A stretch of 64,000 nucleotides of DNA, from positions 1-64,000 of the forward strand of contig JAHHSV010000003.1 of the NCBI GenBank assembly GCA_020025015.1. The letters run 5' to 3'. This document shows, piece by piece, positions 47,101-59,100 of the stretch. This DNA comes from Anaeroplasmataceae bacterium (GTDB taxonomy: Bacteria > Bacillota_I > Bacilli_A > Acholeplasmatales > Anaeroplasmataceae). How positions within the stretch are numbered: position 1 is the stretch's first letter; every line of letters begins with the position of its first letter. The notes under the pieces are model-generated. The model was given only the letters and a program-made list of their open reading frames with translations, was not told the origin of the DNA and did not search any database. A program made the translations under genes and the position numbers.

Positions 47101-50100
47101 GGTGTCACTCACAGTCTTATCATATAGCTCTAAAACTTTTACATTATTAGGCTTATAGTCAGACTGATATCGCTGTTTATTATCATAAAATGCATAATCA
47201 CCAATAGTACCAGATTTAATAATAACTGTAGTAAGAGCATCCATTCTAATCATTGAATTAGTCTCTAAAATACCCTCTTCAACTTCCATTCTAGAAATCT
47301 TATTTGAATTTATAAAGGCAAGTTCTTTAATTTGAACATAACCTAAACTAATACCTGGATTAGTTGTCTCATAGCTATAAATCTTAACTAATTCCGTACA
47401 ACTTGCAAAGGCATAAGTTTCAATTATAAGCTTATTTTCATGAGTTCCATTCGGTAATCTTATTTCACTCATATGGCAGCCTTGGAAAACACGTGTTTTA
47501 ACTAAATTTGGCCTATAGTCAACCTTCTTTAAAGTAGCTTCTTTATTTGTGCCAGTATAAGCAAAGGCATATGTATCAACAGCAATATTCTCTCTGATTA
47601 TCATATCAAAGCCAGAATTTAATTCATCAGTTGGCAAGAACTTTGATAAATTATCATTATCATAGAATCCGCAAGTACCGATAGATACTAAACTAGAATA
47701 ATATACATTAGTTAATTTTGGACAATAAGCGAACATATAATTTTCTACTGTCTCGCCATTATAATTAACAGTTTGAAGAGAAGAACAGTAAGCAAACATA
47801 TAATAACCACCAGTTTTGGCATTGTATGTTAGAGTTTGAAGTCCTGTACTCTGATAGAAAACATAGTTACCAATCTCAACTAATGTTGATGGAATTGTCA
47901 ATTCTCTTATATTGTTCATTTGATGGAAGGCATAACCACAAATTCTTGTAACACCTTCACCTAAAATCAATCTCTCTATGTTTGTAGAATTAGCAAACGG
48001 AGTATATGATTGTGAATTAGTATCTAATTTTTCACCAATAGCTCCTGCTTTCACTTCAACATCTCTAAGGTTTTTATTATTATAGAATGCATAGTTTTTA
48101 ATTAGGAATCCACCTATAACAAGCTTATTTAGAGCTGATGAATTAAATGCATACGCCTCTACTGTTCCTTGGCCAGGAGATAGTAGTGTTACATCTGCTA
48201 ATCCTATGCAACTAGCAAATGCATTTTTACCAATTGTTGCACCTTCAACAAAATTAATATTAACTGTTGTCATTGCATTACATTCCTTAAAGGCCTCTTC
48301 CGCAATAGTATTAACATTATTTAGGTTAACCTTGCCAGAATCAACAACATCAATTGTCTTTAGCTTGTAGCATTGATAGAAACCTTGCGGATGAATTTCT
48401 GTTATATTTTTATTAATAATAACAGTTTCTAATGCCACACAGTATTCAAACATACTATTAAGTATAATCGAATTGTTTGCCATATTTACATTTACCAATG
48501 ATGTACAATTATAGAATACACCAGTTGCATTTTTAGTTTTTTCTAATGTGAAGTCAATATTAACATCTAGACTTGTTATAGTCTTTATCGAACTAAACGC
48601 ATATGATCCAACTTCAATAATTGTAGATGGCAATGATAATTCTCTTAGCTTTGTATATGCAAATGCAGATGGACCTACTGATACTACATTTGTGAAGTCA
48701 AATACTTCAAGTCCAGAACTATAAAAACCACTATTTTGTATTGTTGTTATTCCAGATGGGAAAACAACATTATTTATTTTACTACAATATCCAAACGCAC
48801 TAGTACCAATAGTAGTTACTGTTTCAGGAATAACTAAATTTACTAATTCACGACATTCATAGAACGCATATTCTGGAATTTGTGTAATATTTTCTGTAAA
48901 TGTAATATCTATTGATACAAGTTGAGAATGATAGTAGAATGCATACTTTGGTAGGCTATTTTGTTTTGTAATCTTCACTTCCCTTAATGTTTTAGGAGTG
49001 TAATCTTTTCCGCTAATGTTAGACGAACTACCTCTGTACCCATTAAATACATAAGCCAACGTATAATCTTCATAGTATGAACTTTGTGGATTATACTGTG
49101 CTGAGCCAATAAATGGTGTTTCATAATACTCAAGGGCATTCATACTATAAAAAGCATAGTTGCCAATCTCTTGAGTGACATCGCTTATTATCAATCTCCT
49201 TACTTCTTTATAACCAGATATAGCATAATTATTGATATATGGAGCATTAGTTACATGAATTTCAACCAATGCAGTAGGAGCATATCCATAATAACCATTA
49301 TAATAACCTCTAATTGTTGAATAACCACCACTAAAGCTACTATCACTAAATATATAATCTAATACATGCTCGTAATCATTGCTCTTCTTAGCATCTTTAC
49401 CAAGGAATGGAATATATAATTTAACCATGTTAACGATTGCACCAAATGAAGAATGACCAAAGCTTTGTACAGAATTAGGAATAATAAATGTTCCGAATTC
49501 CTCTGAATTAAATCTTTCAAGGTTAGTCATTGATGAAAATGCATATGCATCTACTGAAGTTAATTTATCAGACACCTTTATACTTTTAATCGCCTTGCAT
49601 CCGTAGAAAGCATAAGAACCTATAGAGGTAATTGAATCAAATAAATTTACATCATAACCAGTTGTTAGACCCTCTACCGTTTGTTTATTAGAATTAAATG
49701 AAGTTAAATTTTGACATTTATAGAATGCATATGCTCCAATTGATGAAATTGTATTTAAGGTCTTAGGGGCTTCCGGATCTTTTACATCACCATCAACAAT
49801 ATATTCATTAAATATAATACTTTCTAGTGAAGTAAAGCCGCTAAATGCACCATAACCAATTGCTGTTTCAGCTGTAAACTTTAAATTCTTTACACCGCTT
49901 GGAATATGGAATTTATGGCTTCCATTAGATCCACTTTGAGTTACTTGTATCATACTAGCTAATGCTTCTTCATTATTTGTTGTACCAAAGATCCAACCAA
50001 ATAATGCTTCTTTTCCAGTAGTATTTCCGGCTTCCTTACCAATAAATGGTAAAACCATATTAACTAGTGACATACATCCACTGAATGCACCCTCACCAAT

Positions 50101-53100
50101 TGTCTTTACTGAGTTTGGAATACTAATACTTACAAGCTTTGTACAATTTAAGAATGCATTAGATTCAATCTCTGTAATACCATAAGGGATATCTAATTCA
50201 ACTAGACCAGTACATCCAACAAACATACTTTCGCCTAAAGCCTTATTGTTGAATATTATTGTCTGCAAGCTCAAACAGTAAGCAAATACTTCAATGCCAA
50301 TTGTAGTTACGCTACTTGGAACCGTTACGGTTAATAATCCACTTCTTCTAAATGAATAATCCTGCAATTCAACTAATCCTTCGGGAAGGATAACATTTTT
50401 CAAGTTAATTGTATTTTCAAAAGCACTTATTCCAATTATCTTGGTGTTAATACCAAGTTTAACCTCTTTTACCTTTGAATTAACTAAAATTCTATTTGGA
50501 ATCTTTGCATAAGAATCAGCAAAAATAACCTTATTCATATACTCTGTATTTTCAAATAAGTTATCTCCAATATTTATAGCTCTAATATCAGCGTTTTCAA
50601 CTCCACTAGCAGCAAATGTACTTTCGCCAATATTTTCAATTTTCTCATTTAAAAGTAAATTTTTGATTGCCATTACACCATAGAAGGCTCTATTCTTAAT
50701 TTCAACTATACCATCTAGATTTAGATTAAGAGTTCCATTAAGCATTGAACCTTCAAAGGCACTAATGCCAATTATATCTAATGCCTGTGGTAAAACACCT
50801 GTAATTGGATTAGGACTAATTAAATATGAGCTTTCCACAGGAGTGAATGGCTTAATATATGAAACACCTGTAGAACGGTAACCATCAACATCATTACCGA
50901 TATACCATAAATTATCTTCTTTTACTATAGCATTATAATTATTTGGCTTAACATTCTTAATAGCAGTTACTGTTTGACCAACATGCCATGTATGAGTAGC
51001 CACATCTATTGTAGGCTTAATCTCATTTTCAGCTCTTGTGCTAATATTTGTATTTTCAGGAACAGCGGTTGCGTTGTTCTTAAACTCCCAAGTATGAGTA
51101 AGAGCATTTCTTGTCATTGTAGAAGAATTTTCTTCTATTTCAGACGCTAAAATTGTCTTATTATCATAGCTATACCAATTATTATCCTCAGGATTTAAAA
51201 CTGGCTTAGTTTGATTGTTTAATACAGCCTCTACATATTTATTAGGCTCAGTTACATATGGATTACCATCAAGAATCCATACATTGTTAACAGTCTTAAT
51301 TTGATTTGCAGCATTATATTCTAAAGATAATCTTTCTTCCTGACCATCCTTTAAAATGTAATAATAATTCTTACCAGTTGTAGCTTCAGTACCAACCTTT
51401 GGTTCAACCATGCTTAGATATAAATTAGAATTACCATCGGTAATAACATAAATATTACCAATTGATAATTTGCCACTAACCTGAGGCTTATTTGTATAAG
51501 CAGGAGCTAATGAATCAACATCACCAACATACCAATTATAGTTTTCACCAACTCTAACCTGTAAATTATTTTTTCTATATGCTATAAAATCAGTCTTTTG
51601 ATTACCGATATACCAGCATAAATCCTTTCTGTTACGAGTAGCAACATCACTAGTTTCATGATATCTTTCTACACCAGTATCTAAATATGTTGTTTCGCCT
51701 CTAAATTCTGATTTAATCATCCAATTGTCATGATTCTTATCAGAATAATCTACGCTTTGATTTAAGTGATATACAGTTTCAAAGTCATTTAAAACCTTAT
51801 CACCAATGTGCCACTTAAGATCTTCTCCCTCATAAGGAGTTGTTTCCTTTTTATCTTCATCGTAGTTTGGTCTTGTATCAACAAAAGACACCGTTTGTAA
51901 ACTTACACAACCAAAGAATGCTTCATCTGGTATTTCAGTTATACTAGAATAAATTCTAACTGTTTCTAATCCTGTATTATTTTTGAACATTCCCTTGGTT
52001 AAGAAACCATTATATAAATTAGCTGTCCTTAGTTCTAAGCAGCCCTCAAATACGAATTCACCAATTGCTGATACATTAGCATTAAGCGTAATTTCAGTTA
52101 TACCAGTGTATCTAAAGGCTTTAGAATTAATTGCAGTCAAACTATATGGTAAATTAATTTGTTTTAAATTAGTACAATACATGAACATACCCTCAGAAAT
52201 TTCTGTGATTCCCTCTGGTATAAACATGCTTTGAATATTTATTTGACCTGTAAACATATAAGGAGCTGTTATTTTTGCTGCATTTAGCTTATATGTAACA
52301 TTAACTAATTTTGGTTCTACATAAGGTGTATTTAAATCATTTCTTAAATATGTTATCTCATCATTAATAAACCATACTAAGGCCTTACCTAATACATCAT
52401 TTTCGTGTACTCTGAAAAGAGTTCTCTCAGAACCTGCATAATAATAACCATCTTCATTTGCTGTAAATGTAGTTGTTACCTCATAAATAGTGGCAATACC
52501 ATTTAATGTCCATACTTCTTTTGTTGCTAATATATCACTTTCAGATGATGTAACATTTAAATTCAAACCATCATATGAATAGCCTGTAGTACCCTTTGTT
52601 GGTTTTCTTTCTAGGCTACAATCAATGTAATCCTTTTGTAAGCTTAAATTGTATGGATATGCAAAGGCATATTCACCAATTGTCGTTAAAGAAGCAGGTA
52701 CAACTAAGTTATTTAAACTTCCATTTTGATAGAAGGCTTTTCGAGCAATTGTTTCTACTCTATTTCCTAAATTTAAGGTAGGAAGGCTCATTGCACCTTC
52801 AAAAGCACTAGTACCGATCGTTACAATACTAGAGTTAGAAATATCTAAGCCTGTTTCTGTATCCGCTACATTTTGAGGTAATGAATCAACCGCAAATGTT
52901 CTTAAATATTTTAAGCTTGTAGCGTGATAGAAAGCATAATTAGGAATTAAGTTAACCCCAATAGTCAAGAATACATCACGTAGGTTATAGCAGTATTTAA
53001 ACATACCAACACCTAGTAATTCATTCTTCAAAGTCGCTTTCTTTAAACGACCATTATTCATAAATACATCATTACCTATAGTAGTAACATTAGCTGGAAC

Positions 53101-56100
53101 AATAATTGCCTCTAGGGCTGAACCCTTAAATGCCTTATCGCCAATCTTTGTTAAGCTATTAGGTAAAATAATATTTGATAGATTAGTACAATTTTCAAAT
53201 GCACTAATACCTATTTCCTGTAAGCCCTCATTTAAGGTAATTGTATCTAAGCCAGTACAATTCATAAATGCCTCATCGCTTACCTTAGCAGTGTTCTTAT
53301 TTAATGATACATTATTTAAAACATAACAATCCTTAAACATACCAACACCAATAACAGGTGAATTAAATGTAACAGTTGTTAATGCATCACAGTTTTCAAA
53401 TACATATGAACCAACATTAGCAATTGTTTCTGTAATTGTTACATTTACTAATGAATCGCAATTTCTAAATGCATTATTGCCCAAGGTTTCAACCTTATTT
53501 AAAGAGGTGAAAACAAAGCTTGTTGCATTTTCAAATGCTCCTTCTCTTATTTCCTTTATTGAATCAGAGAATTTTTTTGTTGTTGTGGTCTTATAAAATA
53601 AATCAACTAGATTTACGCACCCTTTAAACATATATGGAGCAATATACTCAGACACATATTCAAACGTTAGATCAATTAAACCAGTACAGTTTTCAAAAGC
53701 ATTTGTATCAACTGATGTAATTGTACTAGGTAAAACAAAGTGAATCAATTGAGCACAACCATAGAATGCATATTCTTTAATATGTTGTACCTTTCCACTT
53801 TCAAACACAATATTTTTGATGAAATTACAATTATAGAAAGCTGAATTTGCTATCGTATCAGCTACAGTAATTTTAATTGTCGCTAAACCGCTAGGAGCAC
53901 GATAAGCATTACCCGAAAATCTACTATTAATTGGCTCTGTACTATTTTCATACGTGTTAGAATCAAAATACCTTAAAAATTCATTATTTGTATCATCAGG
54001 TCTTGTAATATCATATCCAATAAAAGGTAATGATAATTCAACTAAATTAGAACACTTTGCAAATATTCCAGTATCCATTCTTGTAACAGACTTAGGGATA
54101 ATTAAATTCGTTAACCCTGTACATCCTTCAAACGCCCTTGAATTTATAGTTTTTATACCTTCATTTAATGATAAATTTGTAATCATCTTACAATTCATAA
54201 AGGCACCATATGATAAAGTAACGTCGTCAGTTACTGTCACCTTAGTTAAGGTTGAAGGTAAATAATATGAACTATAATAATTATAACCTGAACCATAATA
54301 CTGAGTGATATATATAGAATTTGTAAAGCTTGAGCCAGTAAACATATATCCAAATATTCGTGATGAACTGCTTGCGCTTTCAGCACGATTGTATCCAACA
54401 AATGGAATCACCAATTCAGATAAGTTTTCACATTGACCGAATACACCATAATTTATATATTCGGCTGTATTGGAAATAGTAATCTTGTTAATATCTTTAC
54501 AATCTTGGAAAGCATAAGATGGGATTTTAGTTTGATCATAAATTGTAACTTCATGTAACTTCTTAGGTAAATAATATGTTGAACTAGAAGTTGCTTGTGA
54601 AGAGTTTTCGTAGCTGTTTGTGCCGAAAATATGTCCGAAATGTCTCTCATAGCTTCCACTTACTTCTCTATATCTACCAACAAATGGCAAGGTCATTGTT
54701 TCAATATTATAACAGCCACTAAATGCAGCTGCATTTATTCTTGTCACTTTCTTTCCTAAAGTGAAAGATGTAAAGCCGATACAATTTAAGAAAGCATAAC
54801 TATTAATTTGTGTTAATGTTCCTGTTTCTAAATCAGTTTTAATATCTAGCGTCGTTAGCGCTTTACAGTTTGCAAATGCATATTCTGATAAAACAGTAGC
54901 CAATGTAACATTTACGCTAGTAATATTAGTAGGAATATAATATGTTCTATCACGTTGAACCGTACCTACTATACCAGTATCAGTTGTGCCAAATATGTAA
55001 CCAAAAACGCCATAATTTGAGTTGTTTTCTTGAATGTTTTTACCCACAAATGGAATTGTAACTGAAGTAATAGAATTCCAGCCTCCAAATGCTCCTTCTC
55101 CTATTGTAGTAACTGTATCTTTAACAACTAAATTTGTTTTATCTCCAGCAGTACCACAATTAATATTAAAAAACGCATAATCACCTATTGTAGTAAAATT
55201 ATTAGAATATTCAATTATGGTAATATTAATAGCATTATAGAAGCTATAATTTCCAACTGATTGAACATTTTCAGATAAATACATTCCATTTTCATGTCCT
55301 TCTGCATAATCAAACAGCATTAGAGGACAATTGTAAAATGCATAAGCACCAACAGACGTGTTAGCAGGATTATATTTAACAGTTTTTAAGTTTTCGCAAT
55401 TTTGGAATAAGCCTGCTGAAATATAAGTGTTTTCTAATACAGCGTGCTCAATCGATACACATCCTTTAAACACATATGAACTTACACCAACAGTGCTTCT
55501 TAACAACACTGTATTAGCTTGTGGGACAAAGCCGCTCTTTTCATATGGTGTAAACTTGGTTAAAGCAGTACAACCGTCAAATGCATGTGATCCGATAATC
55601 AAATTATCATTATCATAGAATACACTAGAAATACTTGTACAGTTTTCAAAAGCATTATTGCCAATTTGTGTAATTGAAGAGAATAAATTGATATTTGCAT
55701 TAAACGCAACTGCATCCTTTGCAGCAATAGTAGTTAAATTTGTACAGCCACTAAAAGCATACTCTGGAATTGCTTGTAATGTAGATTTATCTTCTTTTAA
55801 TGGAATTGCAACAGAAACTAACGATTTGCAATCTTTAAACGCATAAGCTCCAAATGATGTAATTCCGTACGGAATTACTATCTCTTGAATTGAACTACAA
55901 TTTGTAAAAGCATAGTCACCGATTCCTTTTATTACCTCACTTGGTAATGAAATGCCTGTAACTAATGTTAAATTTGAAAAAGCTCCGTAAGTTATATAAG
56001 ATTCATTATTTCCTAAAGCAATAACAGTTAAAGACTTAGGAATTGTAAATGTTGCATCAGAATCGCTTAAGGTTGAAGTATGCATATGAACAACTGCTAC

Positions 56101-59100
56101 TGTTTTTTCAGTGACAGCTTCGTTGCCAAAAATATAGCCAAAATAATGCTTATTATTGTTAACAGTTAATTCTATAGCTGGAGACGCACCAACAAAAGGA
56201 ATTCTTATTGATGCAATATTATATAGTCCTTGGAGTGCCGCAAATTCAATACCTTCAACGCTATCAGGGATATCCAATCTTTGAAGGCCTGCACCGACAA
56301 AAGCCTTTGTTTTAATTATTTTTAATGTGGATGGCAATTCAATTGTTATCAAGCTATTACAATTTTCAAATGCTAGGCTATCGATAGTTTGTAAGTTTGG
56401 TTGAATTGAATCGTTAGAAAAGCTAATTTGAGATAAGCTATTGCAACCAGAGAAAATTCCTTTGGTTAATATAGTCTCATAATAATATACGCTTTGTAAA
56501 CTTGTACAGCCCTTAAATACGTATTCACCAGGAATTGCTTCTGCTGTTTGTCCAGTTGTTTCTACAGTTCTAGTGTTATTGTTAACAACTATTGAAGATA
56601 GATTAGTACAATTTTCAAACATATAATCTGAAAAAATATTTGACTTATTATCAGCACTTGCCAAGCTTGTACAATTTTTAAATGCGTGTGTTCCAATAAA
56701 TTCAACAGTTTCTGGAATAACTATACCAGAAAGCTTTGTACAATTATTAAACATATAGTCTCCAAGCTTGTTGGCACCTGTTAAATCAACTGTTTCCAAT
56801 AGTAAGCAGTCGTCAAATACATTGGTACCTATTATATTAGTAGATGGAACCTTTACAGTTTTCAATGCATCACAATTAAAAAACGCATAATTTCCTAATT
56901 TTTCTACTGTTCCATTCATTACAACTTTAGTTAACTTTGTCATATCTGCAAAAGCATAATCCTCTATAACTTTAGCTGTAACATTAATTTCTTCAACATA
57001 ACTATTTCTAAAAGCTGAGCCTGTGATAACATCAAAATTAGTTAAAATAACCTTCTTTAGTGAGCGACAATTTTCAAACATATTCGAGCCTAAAACTTTA
57101 TTTTCGAAAATAACCTCAGATAAGTTAACACAGTCAACAAATGCTCTATCATTTATTGTAGTAACAGACGCAGGAATTCTAATTGAAGTCAAAGCTTCAC
57201 AGCCCTTAAACATAGCACTACCAATTATACTATTTTGAATTATAATGTTTTTTAAATTTATACAGCCAACAAAAGCTTCATTAACCTTCTTATCTTCAGG
57301 CTGAACCGGAACAAAATCTCTTACCTCAACAACCTCAGAACCAATTGTAGCAGTTTCTAAATTAATACAATTAGCAAACATTTTAGCAGAAATCATTCGT
57401 GTGTGAATATCGACTTTTGTCATATTTTCAATTGAAGCAAAAGCAAATGATCCCACCTCTGTTATATGAGATGATAATAATAAATTACCAAGAGATGTTC
57501 CATAATATGCATAGGCACCAATATTTGTAATATTCTTTTGGTTTAATAATGATTGATCTGTATATTGAACACAGCCATAAAATAACCCTTCAGGAATAGA
57601 TTCCATATTAGCGATATTGTTAAACCTAACATTTGTAAGCTTAGTGTCATTCATAAATGTATATGTTCCATATGTGTTATTCGAAAATACTACAGATGTT
57701 AGATGTATACATTCAGCAAAAACCTTATTTCCCAATTTGGTTACTGAGGCAGGCACAGTAACCATAGTTAATTTTGCATCTAGAAGCCCCATAAAGGCTT
57801 CATCATCAATAGTTTCTACCTGATTTAAATTAAGTGTTTTAATTCCTTTACAGCCTTTAAAAGCTTTAGCCTTTATTACCTTGACTGAATCTGGTAAGGT
57901 GACGTCCATAATATTTGATTGCTGGAAAGAAGAAATTCCGAGCTCTACTAGTGTATTAGGTAGATTGATTCTTGTAACGCCAGAATTCATAAAACATTCT
58001 TCAGGAATAGTCTTGATTCCATCCGGCAATTTTACATTTACTAATGAGGCGGTATTTTTGAATATACCCTTTGAAAGCTTTGTTGTATTGATTTGAGCAT
58101 TATTTAATGCTAAGCAATTTTCAAAAACATATTCTCCAATAAAACCGTTACTTAAAGCGCTAGACAAGTATGTACCTTCTAATACTTTACAATTTTTAAA
58201 GACCTTATTTCCTAAATGTGAAAGACTATCTCCTAAATCAACAGTCTTCAGATTAACACAATTTTCAAATGCACTATCCCCTATAGTTGTTGCATTATTT
58301 AAACTTACCTTAACTGGTTTTTCATTTAATTCATAATATCCCAAATTTGCACAATTGAAAAAAGCGCGAACACCAATTGTTTTAATGCTTGTAGGTAATA
58401 AAATAGTTTTTAAAGATTGAAAATCTCTAAATGTATTATCAGATATAGTCGTCAAATTTGTTGACTTTTCAAAATCTAAATAATTAAGCGTTGTAGTAGC
58501 CTCAAAGAAGCCTAAATTTTTAGAACCAGGCAATTGTTCAATTTTAGAAATTTGAGGATTAAAACGGATAGCTTCGATTCTCTCAGAGAAGCTTTGTTCT
58601 CCTGACACAACTCCTTGTGGAACAAAATAATTATGGCTTGTTCTAACTGAATTAGGACCATATTGATAATATTGTTCAGACTTATATGATAAATAGAATG
58701 TTATTTTATTTAAATCAATCGCAGTTATATTTGTCTTATTTTTAAAGTGTTGAACTCTACAATTAGTAAATGTTGGCCAAGCAGAATCACTACGCTTGTA
58801 TACATGAATTCTTAAAGTTATAGCAATATCTTTATTCTCAAATAAAATTTCTCGATCGCCATTATCGCTATAGAAATAAGCTTGTCCATTCAATGTTATA
58901 GTAGGAAAGTTATCTAGTTCTACTTTAGCATCGTTATTTTCGGCTGTTAAATTTTGAGGAGCATTGTCAAAGGCACTTAATTTATCAGTTTGACTGATAT
59001 TTTGAGCATTGTCAAAAACTTCAGTTGAATTTGCCTTTACACTAGCAGCAAACTGAATTCCTCCAAAAAATAATGATAAGAATAAAATTGTTAAACTTAA

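Larger units (their letters stand above)
30430..58600 (-). repeat. Very long BspA-type leucine-rich repeat array (11,986-aa protein)
   Basis: About 28 kb coding for LRR_5 units of 22-24 residues with the pattern I..I...AF.nC..L..v.IP.....IG. Interruptions include 26 longer units carrying PFVG and FGYIFG-type motifs and the Trp-motif island. Units are diverged at DNA level apart from the 840-bp tandem pair. Expected fold: a continuous or segmented LRR solenoid displayed outside the cell. Confidence 0.9.

Noticed and set aside
30430-58600. CRISPR-like or satellite DNA repeats
   Set aside because: The periodicity is at protein level (22-24 residues, diverged codons) in one continuous frame. There are no short identical direct repeats separated by unique spacers and no cas genes.
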